Counted from the stretch's first letter, positions 33,615 to 43,602 are shown. The stretch is 64,000 nucleotides of DNA from Parapedobacter pyrenivorans_A (GCF_041925275.1 NZ_JBHEUZ010000019.1:1-64000); one strand, 5' to 3'. Program-made: numbers and translations. The notes: generated by a model not told the origin, from the sequence alone.

Positions 33615-36600
33615 TTAGAAGTTCAACTGAACACCAAAGGAAACACTTTTAAACGCCGGGATACCCACACCGGTACGGCCGGAGTTGTAATTTGATGTAT
33701 TCCACATCGAATATCCGTTAATTGCCTCCGGATCGATCGGCAGTCCATTGAGATTATCCCAAGTCACCATATTCTCCAATGCAGCATATACCCGTAAGGT
33801 GTTGATGCCGACCCTATCGAGCAGGGAAGCCGGCAACGAATAGCCCAACGTCATGTTCTTGATGCGGAGGTATGACATATCCAACAGGTACTTCGATTGC
33901 ACTTGCATGTTATTGCCTGAATTAGCACCGGCCATATTGTAAGCCGCAGGGTAAAAAGCACCGATGTTGTCTTCGGTCCAGTAGTTATCCGCAATGGCTG
34001 CCGGCATAGCGCCATCTGAAGCATGGAATCCGGGGATGGCCAGGTTGCCACCGCCCCACATTTTCCGGCTGCCTATCCCTTGGAAGAAAATCGAAAAATC
34101 AAATCCCTTGAAATCGGCACCGAAACGGAGTCCGTACTCGTAGCGAGGTGTAAAGTTGCCGATAACTTCCAAATCACCGTGGTCATCGAGCAGTGAATTT
34201 CCATTGTTCAATTCGCCATCACCATTGAGGTCCACGAACTTGACGTCACCGGGGCCAAAGAAGAAATCGGCACTATTTTGCAGGAACGCCTGATAAACCG
34301 GTTTTTCACCATTCGGACCGGCTTTCAGCTTGTAAGCCTTGCGGCCAGCATATTTTGCACTTTCAGCCTCGGTGAGTGTAATCTGTATGGGGTCGCCGTT
34401 CCCGTCCAGTTCGAAATCATCTTTTTGGTAAAGCCGATCCGTCCGATAGCCCCAAATCTCGCCGTAGGTCTTGCCCACGTAGTAGCTATTCACCCCTTGG
34501 GTAGTTCCATAAGCGGTAATGGTGGATACCGCATCGGAAATATTACCGCGGAAATTGATTCCCAATCCATTATCAAACCGGTGATTGAAATCGACCGCAA
34601 GCTCCCAACCCTCGGTCCGCAAGGAACCGTAGTTGCTTTGTGGCGCACCTGTACCGAACGTAAGGGGGACACCTTCCGCGGGCACGATCATGTTTTCCGT
34701 ATCGCGGCGGTACCAATCGAATACCAATCCAAACCTGTTGTTGAAGAAACGGGCATCAACACCGAAATCGAGCGTGGTGATATCTTGCCACGTGATTGCA
34801 GTTGATACCGCCGTGGGCGTACCTACAAAATTCACGCGGGTTCCATCACCACCAATCCAGGTGGACTGGCCCGTATTCATGGTAGGGATGTACAAGCTGT
34901 TGGGCACCGTTTGGTCGCCGATGGAGCCCCATGAACCTCGGAATTTCATTAGATCTAACCATGACCGCGTGCTTTCCATAAAGGCTTCTTCGCTCAGCAC
35001 CCAGCCCGCAGAGAACGAGGGGAACCATCTCCACTTCAGATCTGTGGGGAATTTGGATGAACCGTCATAACGGAGGTTCCCTTCAAAAAGGTACTTGTTT
35101 TTGTACGCATAGTTAACGCGGCCGAAGTAGCCCAATTGGGACTCCCAGTAAGTACCGCCGCCACCTGTCCACGTACCAATCCCGTAGCCGAATTGTGGGT
35201 TGACGATATCGGTGAGGTTAGTAACCTGCGTATAGTGGTTTGACCAATCGTCTGTAACGCGGTTCAAGCCAAGCATAAACTTGAAATCGTGATTCTCTTG
35301 CAGCGTCAAATCATAGGTCGTATATGCGTTGACGGTGTGTTTATACAAATTTTCCGACAACTTGTACATATGATCAGGGTTGGCACCCGGAGCCGTGTAG
35401 GTATGCGAAAGCAAATCGTAGGCTGCCATAGCGCCGTTGCCGGGACCGGATACGACCTGTCCTTCCGCGTTGACATAAACCGGGTTGCCCGCAGCGTCAA
35501 GGCGCGCAATGGGAGCAATCCACGAATCGCGGGCCGTATATTTGGTTCCTGGCCGGTCCCAAATATGCTCCTGGTTGGAATAGCTATAGTCGGCATCTAC
35601 GGTCCAATTGTCTGTAATCCGTAGGGTACCACCGAGGTTGAGGTTTGCGTATTTATGCTTCCAACTGGCCGTATTGGCCGCAGCCGCTTCACTCGCCGGA
35701 CTGCGGATTGGGTCGCCATTTTCGTCATTCCCCAACGGGTAAAGCGGGCTCCACCGGAAAAGATACAACCACGGATCTGCGGTTGTTGAGTTGGTAATGT
35801 ACGGATACTGCTTGTTCCGCTCGGAATATAAGGCGCCCGCACGGGCCGTGAAATACTTGTTGATTTCGCTGGTCACTTTTACCGATGCGTTATAGCGGGT
35901 CCATTGGTCCTTCTTAGCAGGCTTCATCATTCCACTTTGGTCGATCATCGCCAACCCAACGTTATATGACGTTTTGCCGCTGGTGCCGCCTAAGGAAAGG
36001 TTGTGCTGCTGGGTAGGTGCCCACTCACGAACCATCGCCTCATACGGATCGTACACGCGCACACCATACTTGAAAGGTCCCGCTGGATCGAAATACCAGT
36101 CACGGCCATAAACGGTCGGGTCATTGGCACCGATGCTGCTGCCATATTTCTCCTGCCATTCAACCGCCTTGTTATAACTCTCGCGGTTAATCTTATAGAA
36201 AGCTCCCGTTACAGGGGCATTTACCCGCTCCATGGCATCCAGGGAATATTTCAACCCATTCACACCGGCCATTGACAAGTCTTTCCATGGGTTCTGGAAT
36301 GAAAAATTGTTGGTATAGCCTACTTGTACACCATCCACGCCCGTGCCTTGCTTGGTAGTGATGAGGATAACGCCGAAAGCTGCTTTCGAACCATAGATTG
36401 ATGACGCAGCCGCATCTTTCAACACGGTGATCGACTCAATGTCGTTGGGATTTACCAACTGGATACTGGGAATCTCAACGTTGTCCAACAATATCAACGG
36501 AGCGGTACCTCCTCGAAACGAAGCAAACTGCCCCCTGATCTTGATGATGGGATCGGACCCTACTTCACCGTTTGGGATAACCACACTCAGACCGGTTGCC

Positions 36601-37103
36601 GCACCCTGGATGGCCCTGCCCACGTCAGCGATTGGCCTTGCCTCTAAATTTTCCTTGACACTGATGGTAGAAACCGCACCGGTGAGGTTGCCCCGTCGTT
36701 GCGTGCCGTAGCCCACCACGACGACCTCATCGATGCTGCGATCGCTGGGCTGGAGAGCCACAGTTATACTCGTGCCGGTAACTTGCACATCTTTGGATGC
36801 AAATCCGATCATGGAAAAACGGAGCGTACTGCCCGTAGCGGCGGAAATCGCAAAATTACCGCTCTCATCGGTACTCGTAGCTGCCTGCCCCCCTAATACC
36901 GAGACACTTACACCCGGCAATGGCCCTTCCGGCCCCGTTACCGTTCCCGTAACCGTTTGCTGCACGGCCGCACCGGCTAAGTTTGTTAACATTGCGCCCG
37001 TTGCTCCCGAACGGTCGAACATGGCTTCCGCCTCGGTTGAACCGAAGACCCAAAGCATCACGCTCAGCGCAATCATCATCGAGAATCGTACTAGTTTTCT
37101 CAT
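33615..37103 (-). CDS. SusC/RagA-type TonB-linked outer-membrane transporter
   Basis: 1162 residues. Signal peptide 1-27, regulatory-like domain about 50-120 (VTGTVTGPEGPLPGVSVSVL), TonB-box-like DEVVVVGYGTQRRGN (125-139), plug with ILLDNVEIPSIQLVNPNDIE, cut here to VNPNDIESITVLKD, and a barrel ending KSVSFGVQLNF. Note the plug motif LLDNVEIPS in place of the usual IDGVxxP. It takes up the fragment captured by the adjacent SusD. 55 bp upstream ends namZ, which supports a single operon. No ECF sigma or anti-sigma gene is near, so control is by another kind of regulator. Confidence 0.92.
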   Translation of the reverse strand: MRKLVRFSMMIALSVMLWVFGSTEAEAMFDRSGATGAMLTNLAGAAVQQTVTGTVTGPEGPLPGVSVSVLGGQAATSTDESGNFAISAATGSTLRFSMIGFASKDVQVTGTSITVALQPSDRSIDEVVVVGYGTQRRGNLTGAVSTISVKENLEARPIADVGRAIQGAATGLSVVIPNGEVGSDPIIKIRGQFASFRGGTAPLILLDNVEIPSIQLVNPNDIESITVLKDAAASSIYGSKAAFGVILITTKQGTGVDGVQVGYTNNFSFQNPWKDLSMAGVNGLKYSLDAMERVNAPVTGAFYKINRESYNKAVEWQEKYGSSIGANDPTVYGRDWYFDPAGPFKYGVRVYDPYEAMVREWAPTQQHNLSLGGTSGKTSYNVGLAMIDQSGMMKPAKKDQWTRYNASVKVTSEINKYFTARAGALYSERNKQYPYITNSTTADPWLYLFRWSPLYPLGNDENGDPIRSPASEAAAANTASWKHKYANLNLGGTLRITDNWTVDADYSYSNQEHIWDRPGTKYTARDSWIAPIARLDAAGNPVYVNAEGQVVSGPGNGAMAAYDLLSHTYTAPGANPDHMYKLSENLYKHTVNAYTTYDLTLQENHDFKFMLGLNRVTDDWSNHYTQVTNLTDIVNPQFGYGIGTWTGGGGTYWESQLGYFGRVNYAYKNKYLFEGNLRYDGSSKFPTDLKWRWFPSFSAGWVLSEEAFMESTRSWLDLMKFRGSWGSIGDQTVPNSLYIPTMNTGQSTWIGGDGTRVNFVGTPTAVSTAITWQDITTLDFGVDARFFNNRFGLVFDWYRRDTENMIVPAEGVPLTFGTGAPQSNYGSLRTEGWELAVDFNHRFDNGLGINFRGNISDAVSTITAYGTTQGVNSYYVGKTYGEIWGYRTDRLYQKDDFELDGNGDPIQITLTEAESAKYAGRKAYKLKAGPNGEKPVYQAFLQNSADFFFGPGDVKFVDLNGDGELNNGNSLLDDHGDLEVIGNFTPRYEYGLRFGADFKGFDFSIFFQGIGSRKMWGGGNLAIPGFHASDGAMPAAIADNYWTEDNIGAFYPAAYNMAGANSGNNMQVQSKYLLDMSYLRIKNMTLGYSLPASLLDRVGINTLRVYAALENMVTWDNLNGLPIDPEAINGYSMWNTSNYNSGRTGVGIPAFKSVSFGVQLNF

Positions 37104-37158
37104 TTTTTTAAGCGTTTAGTTAGTTAATGCTGTTATATAAATTAGGTGTGAAAAGAAA

Positions 37159-38406
37159 TTATTCGAAATCAGGATATAACAAGTAGCGCTTACGCATCAC
37201 CTTGTAGGCCGCCAAATCCGCCGCCCAAGACGCTCTGATCTCTGCCTCCGTCTGTCCCGCGATTAGCTGCTTACGCAGTTCGTCGGTACCCGCCAGCTTG
37301 TCGAAAAACTCGGGACGCGAGAAAAACGTATCCTTGAAGGGAGCCTTCTGGTAGAAATCAATCAGGTATTTGAGCGTAAAGGTTTGTTCCTGGGGGTCCA
37401 GATCACGAAGGTCCAGACCATGGCACACCTTGTCTTGCTGCTCCACATGGGCCGCCATACCGGGGCGTGTACCGGGCGTGAATGCAAAGTCGCCAAATAT
37501 CGGATCGGGATAACCCAGTACCTGGAAGGGCCAATCCGTGCCGCGCCCCACACTTATATCGGTCCCCTCAAACAGGCATAGCGACATGTATAGGCGTACC
37601 GATAGCTGGTTGGGCAGGCTAGGCGACGGGACAACCGGCAGCTCATAAGGTGTGCGGTGGTCGTAATCATGCACCGTAATGACTTCCAGATCGCACTGCG
37701 CGCCACCATCGAGCCACCCCTCACCGTTGATCATCTTGGCCAATTCACCCACGGTGAGGCCATGGATCATCGCAATCTTGTGGTAGCTTACATTCGATTT
37801 GAACTTGTCGTCTTTACGCACCGGCCCATCCACCTGATCGCCGTTTGGGTTGGGGCGATCCAGCACAATCAATTTTGTTCCGTTGTTTACACACAACTGC
37901 ATCACGCGGTGCATCGAGGTGATATAGGTATAAAACCGCGCGCCCACATCTTGGAGGTCAAACAGCATCACATCCACGGACGCGACGATGGAATCGGCCT
38001 TTTCGTTTTTTCCGTATAGCGAATACAGGGGTAGGCCGGTTTCTTCATCGACGTCGTTTGACACCTTCTCTCCCCGCTCGATATTGCCCCGAAAACCATG
38101 CTCGGGCGCAAAGGCAAACCGTAGGTCCACCCCCTTTTCAAGCAACACATCCACTAGGTGGCGGTTGCCCACTACGGAGGTTTGGTTACCCATCAAGCCC
38201 ACTTTCTTGCCTGCAAGCAAGGGAAGGTAACGATCGAGTTGCTCGGCACCCGTTCGGATGGCAATTGCTTCGGTGGTGTCAGCATTATCGCTAACACGTT
38301 GCTGCGCATTGCCACCACATGCCCATGCCGATACCACGGCAAACGATGCCAAAGCTAGAAATCTCCAGAGACTTATACTGTTTTGATTTGCAGAAAAAGA
38401 ACCCAT
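37159..38406 (-). CDS. namZ: NamZ-type exo-beta-N-acetylmuramidase (DUF1343)
   Basis: 415 residues; N-terminal signal, with a lipobox-like SAWACGG (Cys30), so probably a lipoprotein. DUF1343 hallmarks are GLMGNQTSVVGNRHLVDVL, FAPEHGFRGN (catalytic-type Glu), LFDLQDVGARFYTY, VLDRPNPNG, EGTDISVGRGTDWPFQ and KRYLLYPDF. The B. subtilis member (NamZ/YbbC) removes MurNAc from the non-reducing ends of peptidoglycan chains. Its gene there is next to murQ, and here murQ and a symporter are in the same operon. It would release the MurNAc that MurQ, after phosphorylation, degrades. Confidence 0.9.
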   Translation of the reverse strand: MGSFSANQNSISLWRFLALASFAVVSAWACGGNAQQRVSDNADTTEAIAIRTGAEQLDRYLPLLAGKKVGLMGNQTSVVGNRHLVDVLLEKGVDLRFAFAPEHGFRGNIERGEKVSNDVDEETGLPLYSLYGKNEKADSIVASVDVMLFDLQDVGARFYTYITSMHRVMQLCVNNGTKLIVLDRPNPNGDQVDGPVRKDDKFKSNVSYHKIAMIHGLTVGELAKMINGEGWLDGGAQCDLEVITVHDYDHRTPYELPVVPSPSLPNQLSVRLYMSLCLFEGTDISVGRGTDWPFQVLGYPDPIFGDFAFTPGTRPGMAAHVEQQDKVCHGLDLRDLDPQEQTFTLKYLIDFYQKAPFKDTFFSRPEFFDKLAGTDELRKQLIAGQTEAEIRASWAADLAAYKVMRKRYLLYPDFE

Positions 38407-38484
38407 GCGCTACGTAATAAGGTCTACACTAAATTGGACAATACAATGATAGGTAATATTATCGAAAGTTATGCATGTTTTTGA

Positions 38485-38503
38485 GTGTTTTTTATAAAAA
38501 CAC
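38485..38503. repeat. Inverted repeat upstream of namZ
   Basis: GTGTTTTT-TAT-AAAAACAC, an 8-bp perfect stem about 80 bp before the namZ start; possible operator of the cell-wall-salvage operon. Confidence 0.4.
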
Positions 38504-38591
38504 GCAAACAAACAATAAAAAGGCGTCAGCCGAAACGGCCTATAATCTTACAACAAGCTGTTAAACAGAAAAATAAACAAATCCTAAACTT

Positions 38592-38614
38592 GTCGCAATA
38601 ATCTGAATTGCGAC
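38592..38614. repeat. Inverted repeat after the GHL10 gene
   Basis: GTCGCAAT and ATTGCGAC with a 7-base loop. It has no clear U-tract in either direction. Possible mRNA-stabilising hairpin or operator. Confidence 0.4.
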
Positions 38615-38759
38615 TTTATGCAACTATTTACGGGGTTGGAAATGAATAGCGGTAAAAACCACCGGCCATCGGGAAGATCAATCCAAGAATATATCACACA
38701 TCTATTCCCCAATAAGTGCCTTCCGAAAACTCCGCCACCACCCAACATCCAGGCCAAGC

Positions 38760-40265
38760 TCAAAAAACAACAATCCCCGGCAAGCTCTCATTCCCTAGCC
38801 GGTCTACCGCTGTCACCCTCACCTCCACCAACTTTGTTTCCCCGTCTGCCGCATACGTAGCCAGCTTTAGCATCCTTGCCTCATGTGGCAAGATAATATA
38901 ATCCCAACGGTGGCCATGGCGATAGTACACCACCCATTTGAATACACTGTCTGGTTGGGTGTGCGACCAACTCACCTCCACTTCACGCCCTTGCTTTTCC
39001 TGTATAACCATCGGTGCATCGGGCGCCTCATTACCCAACCAAGGGCTGGCTGGCACCAGCGCTTCTTGTTTATACGGTCCCTCTAGAAGTCCTTGTGCCA
39101 CCAGCGGGTTACGGGTGAGCGAAGAGATGCTCCAATGCACCGCACCTTTGCTAACCGGAACGATTCCACGCGTCACCATGATTTGGTTGGTCACCTCTTT
39201 AAGATTGGCCTCATCACCACCCCTCCCTACGTTCATGCCCGGCCAGAGGTGGCGACCCAGCGTGTTTTCCTGCTGCCACCAACCCAGCAGCACCGGAAAG
39301 CTTTGGGGGATTTGCGATATCGGCCAATATAACTGTGGCGTGAAATAGTCTATCCAGCCCTTGTTCAACCATAGCCTGGCATCGGCGTAAAGCTTGTCGT
39401 ATTGATCCATGCCCTCAATACCGGAAGGATAGCCCGGCCGCCAGATTCCGAATGGGCTGAGCCCGAACTTCACATGTTTTTTGGTTGCCTTGATTTCGCG
39501 GTATACCCGTTCGATGAATTGGTTGACCTGACTTCGCCGCCAATCGCCCCGCGAAAGCGTCCCCCCGGTCTGCTGGTAGGCTCTCCACGAATCATCATCG
39601 GGAAAATCTGCACCGCCATTGTAAGACTCATACGGATAGAAGTAGTCATCGAAATGCACACCATCGATATCATACCGTTTCACGATATCCATCACCACTT
39701 CCGCCGAATGGTCTTGTGTGGTTTTCTTTGCTGGATCGAACCACCAGTAGCCTTCCTTGAGTTTGACTACCGACTCAGGCATCTTGTTGACCAGAGAGGG
39801 CAGCTCCACCTTGCCCGCAGCGACATGGTGGGCGCGGTAAGGGTTGAGCCACACATGCAGTTCGAGGCCCCGTTTGTGTGCTTCATCCACCCAAAAGGCC
39901 AGCGGGTCGTAGTAGGGATTTGGTGCGGCACCCTGCTTACCGGTAAGGTAATACGACCAGGGTTCAAGTTTACTATCGTATAAGGCATCGGCCTGTGGCC
40001 GTACTTGGAAGATGACCGCATTGAAGTGATGGCCCGCCAGGAAATCCAGCAACGCACGAGCCTCTGACTGCTGGTCGGCAGTGCTCAGTCCCGGTTTGCT
40101 CGGCCAGTTGATGTTGGCAACCGTTGCCACCCACGCGGCACGAAATTCGCGCATCGCCCGCGGCGCCTCAACGCGGGCCAATGAATCCATGGGTATGAAT
40201 GCTCTTGCATTACATACCGAACTGCACACCCCCAATAGCACCCATAGAACTGTTTGTTTTATCAT
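38760..40265 (-). CDS. Family-10-like glycosylhydrolase (GHL10/DUF187) with Fn3 domain
   Basis: 501 residues with a signal peptide (1-23). The GHL10 barrel covers about 37-360: MREFRAAWVATVANINWPSK, FNAVIFQVRPQADALYDS, LHVWLNPYRAHHVAAG, YDIDGVHFDDYFYPYES, and WGIR-type KFGLSPFGIWRP. The acidic DGVHFDDYF motif is the likely catalytic region. The C-terminal part (about 410-500) is Fn3-like. Related YngK-type proteins are linked to cell-wall or exopolysaccharide degradation. It follows the amidase gene by 31 bp, so they are co-transcribed. Confidence 0.85.
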   Translation of the reverse strand: MIKQTVLWVLLGVCSSVCNARAFIPMDSLARVEAPRAMREFRAAWVATVANINWPSKPGLSTADQQSEARALLDFLAGHHFNAVIFQVRPQADALYDSKLEPWSYYLTGKQGAAPNPYYDPLAFWVDEAHKRGLELHVWLNPYRAHHVAAGKVELPSLVNKMPESVVKLKEGYWWFDPAKKTTQDHSAEVVMDIVKRYDIDGVHFDDYFYPYESYNGGADFPDDDSWRAYQQTGGTLSRGDWRRSQVNQFIERVYREIKATKKHVKFGLSPFGIWRPGYPSGIEGMDQYDKLYADARLWLNKGWIDYFTPQLYWPISQIPQSFPVLLGWWQQENTLGRHLWPGMNVGRGGDEANLKEVTNQIMVTRGIVPVSKGAVHWSISSLTRNPLVAQGLLEGPYKQEALVPASPWLGNEAPDAPMVIQEKQGREVEVSWSHTQPDSVFKWVVYYRHGHRWDYIILPHEARMLKLATYAADGETKLVEVRVTAVDRLGNESLPGIVVF

Positions 40266-40296
40266 ACTTGGTCTTAATTTAACTACCCGCTACCGA

Positions 40297-42111
40297 TCAC
40301 TCCCCGTCAACCTCAGCTAAAAACCCCTTCACGCCATCCACAATACGCTCGGCCACTTCGCCATGGAATTGAGGGTCCAGCAACCGTTCTTCGTCGGCCG
40401 GATTGGAAAGGAATCCTACCTCCACCAAAACTGTGGGAAACTCGGTGGGCACATTCAATATAAAATTAAATCCACCCACATTGCCAAAATCGGCTAACCC
40501 GAGCTTCCGCATTTCCACGAGGATATGCTGCGACAGTGAACGGTACGCATGGTGGCGATAGTAGGTAGATACACCCTGCACCAGCGGGTTACGGGAAGAA
40601 TTGCAGTGGATACTGATCAACAAATCCGCTTCCGATTGCCGGAACTTGCTCAAACGGTAACCATTACTAACCGATTGGTCGCGGGTACGGGTCATGATAA
40701 CGGTACTCCCCGCGCGTTCCAAGGCCCCCTTTAGCTTCATTGACATGGCCAAATTGAGATCCTTTTCCAACACACCCGTCATGCCCGCTGCACCCCGGTT
40801 GCTGCCACCGTGTCCAGCATCCACGGCCACGGTAAGCCCGCGGAGGTCGAGCATTTCGGGGCGTGGCTTTACGCGGATAACCAATCGATTTCCTTCATAA
40901 CCTACCCGATACCCCCATAGCTGCCTTTCCTTCAACTCGATGAATACGCGGAAGATCTCTTTGCTCACCTGCTCGTACCACACGTTCTCAATAGCCACGA
41001 GGCCTTCCTTTTGGGTAATCCAATTACTGTTCGAAACGGCCCCGTAAATATCGACCACAATACGTGTGGGATGTTGTTGTACGATATGCGTATAAGGGAG
41101 CCGTTCACCCAAACCGATCCGTACGAAATCATATGTGCTATCTGAAGTTACCGACCAGCTTCCGGTGAGTGAATAAGGGCGGAAATGCGCACCCTGCTGC
41201 AGACGCAGGCTATTCACCGGGATGTATGCTTGCGTCTGTTCGGAAAGCCGCACCCGATACATATCGTTCATCCGACCTGTCACTTCCAGCTTCACCAGGC
41301 TATCAAGGTCGCCCATTTTAGCGCCGCCCAGCCGGTCAGCACCCAATCCGTAATACAGCGGCGCTTGCCCCGTTGCGGTAAGTCCCGTCAACACGTGCGG
41401 TTGGTTAAGTACGGTAACCCGTTGGCTACTCGCCAAGGATACCGTTTTATCGGTTGCCCCGTCACGGAGGTAGAACAACACCGGTTGCGCTTTAAGACTG
41501 TCGGATGGTTTGACAATATATTCGCCGCGGTAGATACCCGCCACACCGGTCTCAGCGGTGTCAGCTTCGAAAAGGGGGGCACCATTGTAGAACGTCGCTT
41601 CCATGCCCGGCGTTGCCTTCATCTCCACCTGCAGGGCATCGCCAGGCTGCAACCACACATCCCCTTCCGGCAATATCCGTACATGCTCGATGGAAAACCC
41701 TGCCGTAGGTTGCGGCGGCTGTGGCCTTTCATAAACCACTACCATGCGTTTGCGCAAGGTATCCACACCCGACACATGCCATACCTGCAATTCATTGGTC
41801 CCCACCTGCAGATGCAATGGCGCCGCAAAGACACCCGTACTGTAAATCGGCACCTCGTTGCCATTAAGGAACAGTGCTCCCGAAGGATCGGCTATACCAC
41901 GAAAGTAAACCGGTGTATCCGCTACGACGATACTGTCTTTTATAGGCGACATCACGTTTAGCCTTTTTTTCTGCTGTCCAAATGCGGTGGACAAACCGAT
42001 GCCGACCATACATATCACAAACGCGCAAAACACGCCGGGATACGGTTTCCATTTATTTTTTGGTTGTATAACCCGCCCGGATGGCGGAGTCATGCCAGTA
42101 GCCATTTTCAT
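40297..42111 (-). CDS. N-acetylmuramoyl-L-alanine amidase (Amidase_3) with AMIN-like and SH3-like domains
   Basis: 604 residues from ATG 42111; a longer in-frame TTG start lacks support. A signal segment ends near LSTAFGQ (about residues 26-45). Ig-like units follow (about 50-230), an SH3-like part (SLVKLEVTGRMNDMYRVRL), an AMIN-like beta domain (about 325-415), and the Amidase_3 catalytic domain (about 425-600). Its Zn2+ ligands and acid are visible: DAGHGG (H434), EKDLN (E449), SIHCN (H502) and VEVGF (E564). It cuts the amide between MurNAc and L-alanine. In this locus it would free glycan strands for the GHL10 and NamZ enzymes. Confidence 0.88.
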   Translation of the reverse strand: MKMATGMTPPSGRVIQPKNKWKPYPGVFCAFVICMVGIGLSTAFGQQKKRLNVMSPIKDSIVVADTPVYFRGIADPSGALFLNGNEVPIYSTGVFAAPLHLQVGTNELQVWHVSGVDTLRKRMVVVYERPQPPQPTAGFSIEHVRILPEGDVWLQPGDALQVEMKATPGMEATFYNGAPLFEADTAETGVAGIYRGEYIVKPSDSLKAQPVLFYLRDGATDKTVSLASSQRVTVLNQPHVLTGLTATGQAPLYYGLGADRLGGAKMGDLDSLVKLEVTGRMNDMYRVRLSEQTQAYIPVNSLRLQQGAHFRPYSLTGSWSVTSDSTYDFVRIGLGERLPYTHIVQQHPTRIVVDIYGAVSNSNWITQKEGLVAIENVWYEQVSKEIFRVFIELKERQLWGYRVGYEGNRLVIRVKPRPEMLDLRGLTVAVDAGHGGSNRGAAGMTGVLEKDLNLAMSMKLKGALERAGSTVIMTRTRDQSVSNGYRLSKFRQSEADLLISIHCNSSRNPLVQGVSTYYRHHAYRSLSQHILVEMRKLGLADFGNVGGFNFILNVPTEFPTVLVEVGFLSNPADEERLLDPQFHGEVAERIVDGVKGFLAEVDGE

Positions 42112-42272
42112 TGTGTTTAACTGATTTACCTTTTGGTAAAGCAAGGATAAGAAAAATAGCCGAATGTATTGCGTGTTTTTGCATTTTCATTAAAAATATT
42201 GCAAGAATGCGTATTCTATATGTATGCAGGTAGGCTGTTCCCTAACCCAAACTTTTTCCCTAAACTTGCATA

Positions 42273-43577
42273 ATGGAAGCTGAATCATTGTATCCGTATT
42301 ACACAAAACACCCTGCCATCAGCACGGATACCCGCAATATCCTGCCCGATAGTCTTTTTTTCGCCTTACGGGGCGAACGCTTCAATGGCAACCGGTTCGC
42401 GGCGCAGGCGCTCGAGGAAGGAGCCAGTTATGCCGTGGTTGATGAGCCGCAAGCCAATGATGACGAACGCTATCTATACGTCGCCGACGTACTCTCGGCC
42501 CTTCAGGAATTGGCCCGCTATCACCGCACCCGGCTTCAAATTCCTGTAATAGGTATTACGGGCACCAACGGTAAGACAACGACAAAGGAATTAATCAATG
42601 CCGTGCTGTCTCAACAATTCCGAACCTATGCCACCAAAGGCAATCTCAACAACCACATCGGTGTACCGCTTACCATCCTTTCGATCACCGCGCAGACGGA
42701 AATTGCCATTATTGAGATGGGCGCCAACCACGTAGGAGAAATCGCGCTTCTCTGCGGAATTGCCCAACCCACACATGGACTGATCACCAACGTGGGCAGG
42801 GCCCATTTGGAAGGTTTCGGGAGCTTCGAGGGCGTCAAGAAGGCAAAGGGTGAGTTGTATGACTACCTGGCCTCGCATGGTGGTACGCTATTCTTGCAAA
42901 ACGACAATTCTATCCTCCGTGAAATGGTGTCCAGCCGCACCGTCAACCAACTGGTCTCCTATGGCTTCTCCCCGGAAAACAATGTTTCGGGTGAGCTGGC
43001 GTCGGCAAACCCGTTGTTGGATGTCCAGTGGACCACCCGGGGAAGTGGAGGCTTTCACGCCATCCACACCCAACTGACGGGCGCTTATAATACCGAAAAC
43101 ATCCTCGCCGCCGTGTGCATTGGCTGGCATTTTGGCGTGCCATCCGAAAAGATTGGCCGCGGGATAAGCGAATACGCGCCCACCAACAACCGATCACAGC
43201 TAACGAAGACCGAACACAACACCCTCATCTGCGATTATTACAACGCCAATGCCAGTAGCATGGCAGCAGCCCTGGAAAACCTCCGTACATTACAAGCGGA
43301 CCAAAAGGCTATTGTGCTGGGCGACATGTTTGAAATGGGCAACGACACATACGAAGAACACCGTAACGTCGTAGAAGCGGCCCGGTCGGTACAAGCGGCC
43401 CGGACGCTATTCGTAGGTAAAGCATTCTACGAACACCGTGGGCATGCCGGCGCCGAATTCTACGAAACCACCGAGGCCGCGAAAAATGCCCTCATTCAGC
43501 ATCCTATCCAAAACGCGTTGGTACTGTTGAAAGCATCGCGCGGTATGGCCTTTGAAAAATTGGTGGAAACCCTGTAA
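42273..43577 (+). CDS. murF: UDP-N-acetylmuramoyl-tripeptide--D-alanyl-D-alanine ligase
   Basis: 434 residues. An N-terminal UDP-MurNAc-tripeptide domain (ISTDTRNILPDSLFFALRGE), the Mur-ligase P-loop GITGTNGKTTTKELI (about 95-109), the conserved EMGANHVGEI, TNVGRAHLEGFGS and the C-terminal domain with DYYNANASSMAAAL and LGDMFEMG. It adds D-Ala-D-Ala to complete the peptidoglycan precursor in the cytoplasm. It is alone and divergent from the amidase gene. Its position beside the salvage locus is suggestive but murF is usually an unlinked gene in this group. Confidence 0.93.
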   Translation: MEAESLYPYYTKHPAISTDTRNILPDSLFFALRGERFNGNRFAAQALEEGASYAVVDEPQANDDERYLYVADVLSALQELARYHRTRLQIPVIGITGTNGKTTTKELINAVLSQQFRTYATKGNLNNHIGVPLTILSITAQTEIAIIEMGANHVGEIALLCGIAQPTHGLITNVGRAHLEGFGSFEGVKKAKGELYDYLASHGGTLFLQNDNSILREMVSSRTVNQLVSYGFSPENNVSGELASANPLLDVQWTTRGSGGFHAIHTQLTGAYNTENILAAVCIGWHFGVPSEKIGRGISEYAPTNNRSQLTKTEHNTLICDYYNANASSMAAALENLRTLQADQKAIVLGDMFEMGNDTYEEHRNVVEAARSVQAARTLFVGKAFYEHRGHAGAEFYETTEAAKNALIQHPIQNALVLLKASRGMAFEKLVETL

Positions 43578-43602
43578 ACGCTGTCCGCTACCGCACATCA
43601 GG

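Larger units (their letters stand above)
38407..38759. other. 353-bp gene-free region with several hairpins
   Basis: No coding region is supported on either strand. It holds a GTGTTTTT/AAAAACAC inverted repeat (38485-38503), a weak minus-strand terminator-like element AGGC..GCCT followed by TTTTT (about 38516-38541), and GTCGCAAT/ATTGCGAC (38592-38614, 7-base loop). It separates the amidase/GHL10 pair from namZ-susCD, so it probably carries the end of one transcript and the promoter of the next; no TAnnTTTG box is visible for namZ. Confidence 0.5.

Noticed and set aside
38618..38860. Plus-strand ORF of 80 codons with a Pro-rich end
   Set aside because: It runs over the 3' end of the GHL10 gene and its Pro/Ser/Leu-rich composition is that of a reverse-strand shadow; no ribosome binding site or promoter supports it.
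42142..42149. Minus-strand TATCCTTG as promoter of the amidase gene
   Set aside because: One mismatch in the -7 box and no -33 element at the right distance, so not reported as a feature.
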